Counted from the stretch's first letter, positions 41,180-50,235 are shown. The stretch: 64,000 nucleotides of DNA from Pontiella desulfatans (GCF_900890425.1 NZ_CAAHFG010000001.1:806001-870000), one strand, 5' to 3'. Notes: a model not told the origin generated them from the sequence alone. Numbers and translations are program-made.

Positions 41180-44100
41180 ATGGATGGAAGTGATCAGAAA
41201 TGGGATGCGGATGCAACAGTGACCCTGTGGCAAAAATCGGTTCCCGCCGGTGCCTCTTCCGAAGATTCGATCCGCACCGGCTACGATACCTTTTCCTCGG
41301 TTGGCAAAACCAAACCCCGGCTCCGGACGCTTGAGCCGCGGGCCGAGGATGAACCCGATTTCGAGCTGGGCGAAAAGCTCGGCTCCGGCGGCATGGGCGT
41401 GGTCTATTCCGCCAACCAGACCGCCTTCAACCGCGAGGTGGCCGTCAAGATGCTCAAGCCGGATCGACAGGCATCGGCCGCGGCGGCCGACGCGCTGATG
41501 GCCGAGGCGGTCGTGACCGGCCACCTGGAGCACCCCAACGTGATTCCGGTCTATGACCTCGGCGTCGATGCCGAGGGCAACCTGTTCTATGCCATGAAGG
41601 AGGTGCACGGCGCCCCGTGGTCGAAGCGGATGGCCACAAGAAGCCTCGATGAAAACCTCGACATCCTGCTGCGCGTGGCCGACACGATTTCGTTCGCCCA
41701 TTCGCGCGGCATCCTCCACCGCGACCTCAAGCCGCACAACATCATGCTCGGCGAGTTTGGCGAGGTGATGGTGATGGACTGGGGTGCATCCTGTTCCACC
41801 GAAATCGGGACGGGGGCACAGGCATCCGATTCCTCGTTCTGCGGCACGCCCGCCTACATGCCGCCCGAAATGGCGCGCGGCGACCTGAACCGGCAGGGGG
41901 AGGGCACCGATGTCTACCTGCTCGGCGCCATGCTTTACCAAATCATTTCCGGCCATCCGCCGCGCCTCGAAAAAGATGCCGTGCTCTGCATCAACCTCGC
42001 TTCGGAAAACCATATCGATCCGCTCGGGCAGGAGGGCGAGCTGGTGCGCATTGCCCTCAAGGCCATGGCCACCCTCCCGACCGAACGCTTTCCCCACGTC
42101 CGCGACTTCCAGCAAGCCATCCGCAACTACCGCTCGCACTCCGAAAGCCTGCTGCTGCTTGAAAACGCAAAGGTCAGCTTGGCAAGGGCCCGGCAGGAGC
42201 AGGACTACGATTTGTTCAACCGCGCCATCTACGCCTTCCGCGAGGCGCTGGAGCTGTGGCCGGAAAACGAGGAGGCCGAAACCCTGCGCCTGGAAGCGGT
42301 GCTGGGCTATGCCCGCTGCGCGTTCGGCAACGCCGATTTCGAACTCGCCCAGTCGCTGCTCGATTCCGGCAATGCGACGCACCGCGAACTGCTGGAGCTG
42401 ATCGCCAAGGCCATTCGCGACCGCGACGCCCACAAGCGACGCAGCAAACGTTTCCTGCTGATTGCCCAGATTCTGGGCGGCTTCCTCCTGCTATTGTTCC
42501 TTTTGGCCTTCCTGCTCATCCGCGTCGAGCAACGCAGAACCGCCGACCAGCACCGACAGGGGCTGGCCAACCTGATCTCCGCCTATTATGGCGAACAAAA
42601 CCATGAAGCCACCGTGGCCACCTTCTGGGAACTGCACGACCAATACGGCATGGACACGCTCGATCCCGAAGCCCTGCTCGATGTCCGCGTTGCCGCCGCC
42701 ATGAATCCGTGGTGCGGCTCCATTGTAACGGGGATCAATGAACCCGTCGGATTGGCCCGCGCTGCGGAGATGGATTGCGTGTGGGTTGTCGGGGGAGACC
42801 GTATGGCGAAAGTCCGAATTCAACCGGCGCAGGGCTATGAACCGAAGAGCATGGTTGGCATCCATGAATACTGTTTCGGCAAGAGGATGGCTCCCGGTGT
42901 GGTGGTTGACGAAGTTGGGTTGCCGTTTCCTCCTGCAGGCAGCGCTGCCATGCATGAGGGCGCTGACGGAACCCTATGGCTCGCCAGCGGTTCATGTATT
43001 TACCACCGGATAGGCAATGGATGGAAGGTCGTCCTGGATGCCGGCAAGATCGACTACCCGCCGCTTCCGGCCACCTACAACATCGAACGGAAGCAGGTCG
43101 AGGAATGGATGGGGTCGGCCGGCCGGTTGCAGCCCATCACCGGCATAGTGTTGAATCATGGCCAGACCCACGCTGCGGTTGCCTTGGGCAACAACACCGT
43201 CGGATGGTTTGACCTGGAGAACAAACGGTGCCTCGGGTGGTTGGCGGTTGGGCATGGTACCCGCTATGGCGAATTGCTGGATGGCGGCGAGCCGGGGGAT
43301 GTGGAACTCGCCCTCTCCCCGGACGAAACCCGGCTGGCCTACAAGCCTCCCGTCAGGGGCGAATCATTTGTGTTCTCCTTTGAACTGCCTTCCATGCGGA
43401 GAGATTGCTACGTCTATAATCGGGACTATCCGATCCAGTCGATTGCGTTCGCCGGCGGGGACGACGACGTACGCGGGATTACCATGGATGGCTTCGTGTT
43501 CTCACCCGATGATGAATACCGGGCGGCCTTTTCAACCTTCTTTAAAGGCCCCGACGCGAAAAACCACGTGCGGTGGGGGAGGGAGCGTGCCGATGTTCGG
43601 GAGTTGCACCAGTCCGATATCGCGTTTGCATCGTTTTCGCCCCAGGGCGGCCAGTGTTGCACGCTCACCGAAGACGGACTGCTGTATGTCGGCGGCGCGG
43701 GAGGGGAACCTGGCTTTGAATTGGTCCGGCGCATTGTGGATCACGATCCGGCAGCTTGCCTCCTTATGGAACGGCGGAAGGTGGCTCTGCTCTCATCCGA
43801 TGGGCAAGTCCACGTGTACGACATGCAGGACTATGCATTATCCGCCGTTGACCTTGGCGGGGATGTCGAGGCGTTGTGCCGAACTCCCGAGGCGGGGCGG
43901 GTGTATGTGCTGGAAAACGATGGGCAAAAAAAGACGGTTCGCAATGTAACGCTTCGGGACAGCGGTGCGTGGTCCACCGATCCCCTGATCGATTGGGATT
44001 GCTCCTTTATTTGCGTGGATTCCAATGAAAAATACCTGGCCTGCCTGGAAGGCCAGACCACCGCCGTTTTCGAGGTCGAATCCCATAAGCTGTTGCATCG

Positions 44101-44779
44101 GTTCAGGGTCGAGAGCGGCGAGCCGCCCTCGGAAGCCGGTTTCGACGCTACCGGTCGCTATTTTTACATTGGCGCGGGAATTGATGCCGGCTGGCGCAAG
44201 GGAATGCGGCTCTTCTCCACCGCAACGTGGGAAGAAATACTCGCGCGCCCCCACGGGGGCAAAGCCCGGTCGCAGTTCAACGACATTGTGTTCGACCGGT
44301 GTGGCGGATCGACGCGGTTCCTGTTTCTACATCCCTCCCCTAAAATATTCGGTTCCTATTCCATCGGCGTGGACGGGCAAGCCCCGGTCGAGAACTGGAG
44401 TGTGGATACGGGGAGCACACCTACTGCAATCATTCCCTTCTTGGATCCCCGCACCGGAGAGCAAAGCTACTGGTGCCAACTTTGGTTCAAGCAATTCCAG
44501 CAATACGATGCCGGCACCGGGGAGGCATCGCGTTTCCAGACGCATTGGGTCCGTACAGGGCTCCGCCACCCGGAATTCACCGCATCGGATCCACGGGTTG
44601 TGTTCCCCATGGAGGACGGCCGAATGCAGGTGGCACTGAAGCAAGACCTCTACCCTGTCTTCGACCCCCGCGCATTGGCTCCAAAGATCGAACGTGCTGT
44701 GCTCAGCACCGACGCCACCCGTCTCTACCTGCTGTCCGACGGAAAGCTCTATTGCATGCAGATGCCGGAAGCACCATAA
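41180..44779 (+). CDS. membrane Ser/Thr protein kinase, module 2
   Basis: A 1199-residue paralogue of the module 1 kinase. Kinase domain: GSGGMGVVYSA loop (about residue 68), VAVKMLKP, HRDLKPHN (about 180), DWG instead of DFG, GTPAYMPPE. The TPR-like region and a transmembrane helix (LLIAQILGGFLLLLFLLAFL, about 425-447) follow. The outer part has the same propeller-like character but stops where the module 1 kinase continues into a beta-helix. The start ATG gives MDGSDQKWDADATVTLWQ, matching the other kinase's start; an upstream TTG is less likely. Confidence 0.87.
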   Translation: MDGSDQKWDADATVTLWQKSVPAGASSEDSIRTGYDTFSSVGKTKPRLRTLEPRAEDEPDFELGEKLGSGGMGVVYSANQTAFNREVAVKMLKPDRQASAAAADALMAEAVVTGHLEHPNVIPVYDLGVDAEGNLFYAMKEVHGAPWSKRMATRSLDENLDILLRVADTISFAHSRGILHRDLKPHNIMLGEFGEVMVMDWGASCSTEIGTGAQASDSSFCGTPAYMPPEMARGDLNRQGEGTDVYLLGAMLYQIISGHPPRLEKDAVLCINLASENHIDPLGQEGELVRIALKAMATLPTERFPHVRDFQQAIRNYRSHSESLLLLENAKVSLARARQEQDYDLFNRAIYAFREALELWPENEEAETLRLEAVLGYARCAFGNADFELAQSLLDSGNATHRELLELIAKAIRDRDAHKRRSKRFLLIAQILGGFLLLLFLLAFLLIRVEQRRTADQHRQGLANLISAYYGEQNHEATVATFWELHDQYGMDTLDPEALLDVRVAAAMNPWCGSIVTGINEPVGLARAAEMDCVWVVGGDRMAKVRIQPAQGYEPKSMVGIHEYCFGKRMAPGVVVDEVGLPFPPAGSAAMHEGADGTLWLASGSCIYHRIGNGWKVVLDAGKIDYPPLPATYNIERKQVEEWMGSAGRLQPITGIVLNHGQTHAAVALGNNTVGWFDLENKRCLGWLAVGHGTRYGELLDGGEPGDVELALSPDETRLAYKPPVRGESFVFSFELPSMRRDCYVYNRDYPIQSIAFAGGDDDVRGITMDGFVFSPDDEYRAAFSTFFKGPDAKNHVRWGRERADVRELHQSDIAFASFSPQGGQCCTLTEDGLLYVGGAGGEPGFELVRRIVDHDPAACLLMERRKVALLSSDGQVHVYDMQDYALSAVDLGGDVEALCRTPEAGRVYVLENDGQKKTVRNVTLRDSGAWSTDPLIDWDCSFICVDSNEKYLACLEGQTTAVFEVESHKLLHRFRVESGEPPSEAGFDATGRYFYIGAGIDAGWRKGMRLFSTATWEEILARPHGGKARSQFNDIVFDRCGGSTRFLFLHPSPKIFGSYSIGVDGQAPVENWSVDTGSTPTAIIPFLDPRTGEQSYWCQLWFKQFQQYDAGTGEASRFQTHWVRTGLRHPEFTASDPRVVFPMEDGRMQVALKQDLYPVFDPRALAPKIERAVLSTDATRLYLLSDGKLYCMQMPEAP

Positions 44780-44839
44780 GAACCATTGCATTCCGAATGG
44801 CGATCCATTTGCCGAATGTCCAAAATTAAACAGAATTCC

Positions 44840-44866
44840 ACATAAGATTCTCGGATGGGTGCGTAC
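44840..44866 (+). promoter_or_regulatory. ECF-type promoter motif, copy 3 (before beta-helix remnant)
   Basis: ACATAAGATTC, then TGCGTAC; spacing is one base shorter than in the other copies. It stands before a broken beta-helix fragment, so it may be a leftover. Confidence 0.5.
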
Positions 44867-44870
44867 CTTG

Positions 44871-45032
44871 TTGTCGAAGCAAGGGAGGTGTTCCGCCGCC
44901 AAGGAGGGCGGCGGCATCTGGGCGAACGCCAACGGCTCGGACTGCCTGGTGACCAACACGCTCTTCAAGGGCAACCGCGCGGGCGAATCCGGCAACGACG
45001 CACAAAACTGCACCGTGGAAGCCGGCCCGTAG
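44871..45032 (+). pseudogene. beta-helix C-terminal remnant
   Basis: One frame here reads AAKEGGGIWANANGSDCLVT, then NTLFKGNRAGESGNDAQNC and TVEAGP stop. This matches the last turn of the module 1 kinase (SGGGVCVTG...ISNTVFTGNSSGKGKNV...DCTF). No start codon or signal peptide is attached. It is best read as the tail of a lost beta-helix protein or of the missing sensor tip of kinase 2. Confidence 0.62.
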
Positions 45033-45074
45033 CGTGGATATCCGATCCGCGTTTCCTGTTTTTTTTCATCTCCC

Positions 45075-45102
45075 GTGTAAGATTCCCGGATGTGGTGCGT
45101 AC
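45075..45102 (+). promoter_or_regulatory. ECF-type promoter motif, copy 4
   Basis: GTGTAAGATTCC, then TGCGTAC at standard spacing, 29 bp before the start of a small hypothetical gene. Confidence 0.62.
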
Positions 45103-45130
45103 TTGTTTGTAGATGCGAGGGAGACGGGCC

Positions 45131-45496
45131 ATGGTGATTCAGGTGATTAAGGATGTGGTGAGGCGGTTCGATGCCGCTTTGGCCGGATATGGCGAATGCC
45201 GCGGGCAGTTCCGGATTACGGACGTGGATGGAAATCCGTTGGGCGGGGTCGAGGTGAGCTACCGGGTGGGGCATTCGGAGTGGATTCCGTGCGGGCGAAG
45301 CCGGAAAAGGTTCAAGAGTTCGCGGAATTATTGCCAATTGTCCACGGTGTACTATCGCATTGGGGAACCGGTGGCGTGGCGCTTTTCGAAACCCGGCTAC
45401 ACCGATAAGCAATTGATCCGCTATACGGCGGGGACGGAGTTCGATGTTGAATTGAACTCGGTCGCCATGACCCGTTGCGCGATCGCCGATGCCTAG
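45131..45496 (+). CDS. hypothetical protein, carboxypeptidase-regulatory-like fold
   Basis: A 121-residue protein without signal peptide. Residues 25-50 (GQFRITDVDGNPLGGVEVSYRVG) have the DxxGxPLxGVxV pattern of carboxypeptidase-regulatory-like beta sandwiches; the remainder (KFSKPGYTDKQLIRYTAGTE-like strands near the C-terminus) agrees. I do not recognise the family further. GAGGGAG lies before this ATG; another ATG six codons earlier is possible and would make an almost leaderless mRNA. It is preceded by a copy of the island promoter motif. Confidence 0.6.
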   Translation: MVIQVIKDVVRRFDAALAGYGECRGQFRITDVDGNPLGGVEVSYRVGHSEWIPCGRSRKRFKSSRNYCQLSTVYYRIGEPVAWRFSKPGYTDKQLIRYTAGTEFDVELNSVAMTRCAIADA

Positions 45497-45515
45497 GTGG
45501 CCTCTATCCCGGAGC

Positions 45516-46928
45516 CTATGCGCTTGGTTGCAGTATGCCGAGCGGGTGGGGGGTTGCAACGGGGTCGAAAAAGTTTTCGGCGTTGGGGAAGATGGTGCCG
45601 ATCTCGCTCGGCGGAACCCCGAACCAGGATGCGAGGTCGGCGCAATATTCATCGATCGAGGTGGTGGGAAGCAAGCGGGCGCGTCCGACGTCCAGCGGGC
45701 CATTGCTCGCCAGCACCGGATATTCGCCATAGATCTTCCCGCCGTTGACATCGCCGCCGATTACAAAGGCGTTGCCGCCCCAGGCGTGGTCGGAGCCGCG
45801 GCCATTGGAGGTTAGCGTGCGGCCAAAGTCGGTGGCGCTGAACAGGACAACGTCGTTCTCGATGCCGAGTGCCACCAGCTTGTTCCAGAAGGCTTCGATG
45901 GCCGCGTTGATTTCGGTGAACAGGCCTTCCTGGGCCAGGATGACTTCGTTGTGATGATCCCATCCCCCGCGGCTGACAAAGAAGACCTGCCGGTTCATGG
46001 AGAGATTGTCTTTGGCGGCGAGAATTTCGGCCACGTTCCGTAGCTTTTTCCCGGTTTGGGTGTCCGGGAAGTCGGCAGCAAAATCGAAGGGGGAAACGGC
46101 GTCGGCAAACGCGACCGAGGTGTCGATTGCGCTTCGGTTGCTGGTGGCCAGCTTGGATTGGTAGAGGTTGCCGTATGGCTGGGCGAGGAGGGAGTCGATG
46201 GCGTTGGTGACCGAAGCGGTTTCGTTGAACTTGGTCTTGAGCAACACGACGCCGGCGGGGTCGGTGATGTAGGGGATGGATGCGGGGCCGATCTGCATGG
46301 TGTTGTTGCCGGAGACGGAAATGTTCATGCCGACCGTGCTGTTGAGGTTGGCCTGGGTGAGGCAGTCGGCCATGCGGCCGGCCCAGCCTTTCGGGCTGGC
46401 GCCGCGCACCTGGGGCACCACGGTTTGCCAGTGCACCTGTTCGTCGGCGTGGGAAAACAGGCCCACGGGCAAGGCGGTGCTTTTGGCTTGGTATTGCGCG
46501 AGGGTGGTGGGTTCGATCAATGTTCCGACGTTGCTGACAAAGGCGCAGTTGCCGGAGTGGTATAGGCTTTGAAGGATGGGAAGCTTGTGGTGGATGCCGT
46601 AGCCCCCGGAGTAGGGTTGCGCGGTGTCGAGGATCGGGAGCAGCTCGCCGGTTGTGTCCAGCGCCAGTCCGGTCGGGTTGGTGTTGATGTCGTAAAGACC
46701 TCCCCGGACGGTGGTGTATTCGCCGTAGGCCTCGGTGTCGGTTGGGACCAGCATGTTGAACGAATCGTTGCCGCCCAGGAAGAAGAGGCAGACCAGTGCC
46801 TTATGATCGGGGAACGATTCGCCGGATGCGGCGCCCGCGGTCATTTTAAGCGAGAACAGGGCGGAGGCCATGGCCGTACTGGAGGCGGCGTAGCCGGCTT
46901 GCTTGAAGAAGTGTCGTCGTGTGTTCAT
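45516..46928 (-). CDS. DUF1501 protein
   Basis: A 470-residue exported protein. The N-terminus MNTRRHFFKQAGYAASSTAM has paired arginines and a moderately hydrophobic stretch, so Tat-type export is likely. Family marks: LVCLFFLGGNDSFNMLVPTD, GIHHKLPILQSLYHSGNCAF, GGWDHHNE, TDFGRTLTSNGRGSDHAWGG. DUF1501 proteins have an alkaline-phosphatase-like fold and nearly always follow a DUF1800 gene, as here. They are common in planctomycetes and relatives; function is not established, though a sulfatase-like or surface-associated role has been suggested. Confidence 0.9.
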   Translation of the reverse strand: MNTRRHFFKQAGYAASSTAMASALFSLKMTAGAASGESFPDHKALVCLFFLGGNDSFNMLVPTDTEAYGEYTTVRGGLYDINTNPTGLALDTTGELLPILDTAQPYSGGYGIHHKLPILQSLYHSGNCAFVSNVGTLIEPTTLAQYQAKSTALPVGLFSHADEQVHWQTVVPQVRGASPKGWAGRMADCLTQANLNSTVGMNISVSGNNTMQIGPASIPYITDPAGVVLLKTKFNETASVTNAIDSLLAQPYGNLYQSKLATSNRSAIDTSVAFADAVSPFDFAADFPDTQTGKKLRNVAEILAAKDNLSMNRQVFFVSRGGWDHHNEVILAQEGLFTEINAAIEAFWNKLVALGIENDVVLFSATDFGRTLTSNGRGSDHAWGGNAFVIGGDVNGGKIYGEYPVLASNGPLDVGRARLLPTTSIDEYCADLASWFGVPPSEIGTIFPNAENFFDPVATPHPLGILQPSA

Positions 46929-46937
46929 GGGGAGTCC

Positions 46938-49043
46938 TCAGTAAAGCACATTGAATTCAGGCAACATTGAAAAGAGCCACAGCGCCCGCCGGGCGCGTTC
47001 CGCCCGTTCGGCTTCCGTTCCACCGGGCATGGCATCGACAACCCCGATGAGCGTTGCGCGGTTGGATGCACGCAGCCGGCCGGCGGTTAGCATGGTGTCC
47101 AGATGGTCGATCAATGCGGCGGCATCGGCGGCCAGTGCGGTTTCGTGGGTCAGGTCGAGGTCGCCCTGGCTATACCACCGTTGCCCGATTCCCACCTCCA
47201 GGTCGCGGGTTATGCCTTCATGGACCAGCCACCAAAGGGCATTGGGTAGGCTGAGTGCCGTGACGTCGTTGTGGATCTGGAATTCGGGGGCGTTCAGGTT
47301 GCGGTCGAGAAGGGGGCCGATGGGCTGGTAGTCGGGCAGGTAGAAGCTGAAGACCGATGGATAGTCGTAGGGGGATTGGGCGAAGACCTCGGCCAAGTCG
47401 TGGAAGGGGAAGAACCCATAGGTTTGCGGGGAGGTGATCTCGAACGCGCGCGCATAGTTCATGAGGCGGATGAGCGGTTCGTGCAATTTGCCGTGGGCGG
47501 CATCGTTGGCCAGCGCGGTTTCGCGCGCCTCCGGATGAAGCAGGATGGCCTTGGCCACCGCTCCCAGGTCGCCTCGGATTCCGGAACCTTCCCCGGTGTA
47601 GGTTCCGTCGATGAAGGCCTGCGCCACATCGAAGATATATTGGGGCGACGGGTTGGAAATGGTGAAGCGCTGGATGAGGATCCGCGCAATGAACGGCGGT
47701 GTGTTGGGATGGTTGTGCAGGTGGTCGAGCAAGCCGTCGATGTCGTCGCGCACGCCTTGCTCGGTTTCGGGGAAGGGGCCCTGGACGCTTCCGTCGAGCA
47801 ACGTTTTTTGTGAGAGGTCGTGCCAGTCCGGACGGATCAACGACGGGTCGATGTAGTTGTCGGCATTCTCGGTGTTGCCGCGTTTGGGGTGCCGCTTCAG
47901 TCCGGTGAATATTTTTGCGAACTCGGTGATGTCGTCGTTGTCGTAGGTGGGGATCAGGTTGCCGCCGGCGTCCAGAACCGGGGTGCCGTCCTGGTTCAGC
48001 TCCCAGAGGCCGATGGTGAACAATTGCATGATTTCGCGGGCATAGTTTTCGTCGGGGAAGGTTCCGGCCGACTCGTCGGCTTTCTTGTTGCTATCGAAGG
48101 TGAGGTAGCGCCCCATGTGCGGGCTGTAGGTCACTTCCCCCAGGATGTCCCGGAAGTTGCCGAACGCGTTCCGCACGAAGATGTCGTAATAGGTCACCCA
48201 GCGTCCCGTGTAGCTGGCCTGGTTAGACCCGTTTTCCCCGACCACGAAGATTTGGCTCAGCGCCCAGGCCATGCGCTGGCGCAGCTGGTCCTCGGCGGTG
48301 ATCGCCATCTGGTACCAGACGATCTTTTTGGTGTTTTCGGTGTTGAACTCAACGTCGTTGTATTTTCGTCCAACGGCAATGGCATCGTTTGTGTCCGCCT
48401 TGTAGGGAATGGATCCGTTGCCATCGTCGTTGTTCCAATAGTAGGTCAACTGTTGGCCGATGCTGGTGTTGTGCCCGATTTCATAAAGGGGGGCATTGGC
48501 CGGATTGTTGGTGAAGGCCGGGTTGCTCCGTTCCCGCCAAAACGCGCGGTGGGAGTTGGTGGGCAGGGCCATTTGGTCGTCGATCCAGGCCAGGTAGTTG
48601 GTGTAGGGCGGATCATTGAGATTCGGATCATCGAGCCCAGGGAAGCCGGCGATCGATGAGCGCGTGGGGCCGAAGGTCGCTTGCTGAAGGAAGCGCGATA
48701 CCGAGTTCGTGTTGTCCAGGCCGCTGGTGGCGGAGCTGACCACGCGGTAGAACCGGCTCATCCCGCTGGTAGGATCGGACAGCACCTGGTGGACGCCACC
48801 GGTTGAAATGGGCAGGGCGTGGGGGAAGGCGTTGCCCCAGTCGAAGCCATAGTCGCGGGCAACCGGTTCCCAGTTGACCAAGTCCGTCGACCATTCGACC
48901 ATCCGGAGCTGGTTGGAGGTTGCCGCCGAAGGGAGGATGACCGCGAATTGGCCGTTTGAAACCGTCTGGCCCAGCTCGTTTTCCGATTGGCAGAGGGGGG
49001 CGAGGAGCGATAGTGCCGCAATTACAGGAAGGGTTGTTTTCAT
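46938..49043 (-). CDS. DUF1800 protein
   Basis: A 701-residue secreted protein with signal peptide MKTTLPVIAALSLLAPLC. After a small beta domain (about residues 25-105) comes DUF1800: SRFLQQATFGPTRSSI, RQRMAWALSQIFVVGE, YAREIMQLFTIGLWELNQDG, ITEFAKIFTGL, GLLDHLHNHPNTPPFIARIL. The partner DUF1501 gene starts nine bases after the stop, the standard arrangement. Function unknown; the pair is often large in number in PVC genomes. Confidence 0.92.
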   Translation of the reverse strand: MKTTLPVIAALSLLAPLCQSENELGQTVSNGQFAVILPSAATSNQLRMVEWSTDLVNWEPVARDYGFDWGNAFPHALPISTGGVHQVLSDPTSGMSRFYRVVSSATSGLDNTNSVSRFLQQATFGPTRSSIAGFPGLDDPNLNDPPYTNYLAWIDDQMALPTNSHRAFWRERSNPAFTNNPANAPLYEIGHNTSIGQQLTYYWNNDDGNGSIPYKADTNDAIAVGRKYNDVEFNTENTKKIVWYQMAITAEDQLRQRMAWALSQIFVVGENGSNQASYTGRWVTYYDIFVRNAFGNFRDILGEVTYSPHMGRYLTFDSNKKADESAGTFPDENYAREIMQLFTIGLWELNQDGTPVLDAGGNLIPTYDNDDITEFAKIFTGLKRHPKRGNTENADNYIDPSLIRPDWHDLSQKTLLDGSVQGPFPETEQGVRDDIDGLLDHLHNHPNTPPFIARILIQRFTISNPSPQYIFDVAQAFIDGTYTGEGSGIRGDLGAVAKAILLHPEARETALANDAAHGKLHEPLIRLMNYARAFEITSPQTYGFFPFHDLAEVFAQSPYDYPSVFSFYLPDYQPIGPLLDRNLNAPEFQIHNDVTALSLPNALWWLVHEGITRDLEVGIGQRWYSQGDLDLTHETALAADAAALIDHLDTMLTAGRLRASNRATLIGVVDAMPGGTEAERAERARRALWLFSMLPEFNVLY

Positions 49044-49188
49044 TAAAACCTCGGATGCATGTGCTTGAACGCATCAAATAGGTAACACAATACCTGTTTG
49101 AGGGCAATCTTTCTCTTGATACCCGTTGAAATGGATTGTCTTGTCGGCAGGGAATAGTAGGGTTTGGTTGATTTGGGAGGAAATTCAC

Positions 49189-49611
49189 ATGACGCTTATC
49201 AAGGCAACAAGCTTTATCATATCGATTGCAATGCTCACGGGGTGCGCCTCCACCGGGCCGAAAGGCGGGGCGAACGGCCCCAGGCTGGTTGGATCGGGCC
49301 GAAGCACCCCGTCCGGCGCGCATTATGCGGAAGTGGGGGTTGAGTTTTCGACCGGGGGCGACTTTGTTGCGCTATTCGCTCCAACCCGTTGGAAAAAACC
49401 GACCCAAACCGGCGGAAGCCTTTCATGGATGAATCCGGCGGCCTGGAACGAGGATGCCGGCCGAACCGGACGTGTGCTGCTGGGCGAAGCGGTAGTGGTT
49501 GGCGTTGTGGTGGCGGCTGCGCTGGCCAGCGGTAGCGGGGGTGATGATGGTGGAGGGCCAACACCTCCACCGGATCCAGTACCGCCGGATCCGCCGCCTA
49601 CTCCTGAATAA
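49189..49611 (+). CDS. small lipoprotein of unknown function
   Basis: A 140-residue protein with leader ATSFIISIAMLTGC (lipobox LTGC). The mature part has GAHYAEVGVEFSTGGDFVALF and a hydrophobic VLLGEAVVVGVVVAAALASG helix, then an Asp/Gly run and a Pro-rich tail of PPPDPVPPD type. The second helix could anchor or pass a membrane. GGGAGGAAA precedes the ATG; a longer upstream start is unlikely. No family recognised. Confidence 0.68.
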   Translation: MTLIKATSFIISIAMLTGCASTGPKGGANGPRLVGSGRSTPSGAHYAEVGVEFSTGGDFVALFAPTRWKKPTQTGGSLSWMNPAAWNEDAGRTGRVLLGEAVVVGVVVAAALASGSGGDDGGGPTPPPDPVPPDPPPTPE

Positions 49612-49620
49612 GCGCTGGAG

Positions 49621-49656
49621 TTTTAGTGCCAGCTGCGTATTTGAAGGGCACTAAAA
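49621..49656. terminator. bidirectional terminator hairpin 1
   Basis: TTTTAGTGCC and GGCACTAAAA form a perfect stem with T and A tracts on the two sides, between convergent genes. Confidence 0.75.
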
Positions 49657-49657
49657 A

Positions 49658-49694
49658 TTCCAAGGCTGAAGGCGCATGGCCTCAGCCCTTGGAA
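49658..49694. terminator. bidirectional terminator hairpin 2
   Basis: TTCCAAGGCTGA and TCAGCCCTTGGAA form a second stem right after the first; probably used by the cold shock gene. Confidence 0.65.
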
Positions 49695-49719
49695 CATTGA
49701 GAATGGGGATCAGCGGTGG

Positions 49720-49935
49720 TTAGCCGATGATGCTGACGTTGCTCGCCTGCGGGCCCTTCTGTCCGCTTTCAACTTCAAAGCGGACGCTCTGGCCTTCGAG
49801 CAGCGTGCGGCGGCCTTCGGCCTGGATTGCTGTGAAATGAACGAATACGTCTTCACCGCTTTCGCGGGCAATGAATCCATATCCTTTTTCGTCGTTGAAC
49901 CATTTTACGGTACCGGTCTCTAGCTGGTCTGACAT
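49720..49935 (-). CDS. cold shock protein (CspA family)
   Basis: A 71-residue OB-fold nucleic-acid chaperone: [15 protein letters not shown] (RNP1 region), DVFVHFTAI (RNP2 region), [27 protein letters not shown] lies before the ATG. The leader is long, about 100 bases from the likely promoter, as is usual for temperature-regulated csp mRNAs, and contains a CCCCGGAGGGG hairpin of the REP type. Confidence 0.95.
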   Translation of the reverse strand: MSDQLETGTVKWFNDEKGYGFIARESGEDVFVHFTAIQAEGRRTLLEGQSVRFEVESGQKGPQASNVSIIG

Positions 49936-50023
49936 AACTTGCTTTGCTCCTAAACGGGCCGTTGCCGGCCATTCTTTCTTCTTTGACCAATCCCCCTTAA
50001 AGAACCGGTCGTTCATTACTCAT

Positions 50024-50034
50024 CCCCGGAGGGG
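50024..50034. repeat. REP-like CCCCGGAGGGG hairpin in csp leader
   Basis: The same core as the hairpins around the REP-associated transposase. It lies in the 5' leader of the cold shock gene. Confidence 0.5.
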
Positions 50035-50044
50035 CGTATTGTAT

Positions 50045-50073
50045 TTAATACAAATAAAAGGCTAAAGAGGCAA
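50045..50073 (-). promoter_or_regulatory. candidate promoter of the cold shock gene
   Basis: On the minus strand TTGCCT and TATTAA are separated by 17 bp, in an AT-rich stretch about 110 bp before the start codon. Confidence 0.45.
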
Positions 50074-50235
50074 AAGACGAATTGCGAGAACTGTTTTTGC
50101 TTTATTTTGTTAGGGTTTCCTTTCGGGAAAGGCCGCGCGTAGCCGTGGGATCGGCCCTGGGCATCCGGTTGGAAACGGTCCGGGCCATCAAATCGGTATA
50201 TAAATACCAAATTAAGATTGATGTTGAACCGAAGT

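Noticed and set aside
41147-42433. 428-residue open frame on the minus strand
   Set aside because: Shadow of the module 2 kinase domain; no motif or ribosome site.
44327-45751. 474-residue open frame on the minus strand
   Set aside because: It crosses the ends of three plus-strand or opposing genes and a remnant; arginine/proline-rich without family signature.
49632-49640. CTGCGTATT after the lipoprotein gene as another motif copy
   Set aside because: It is the loop of a terminator hairpin and no upstream half is present.
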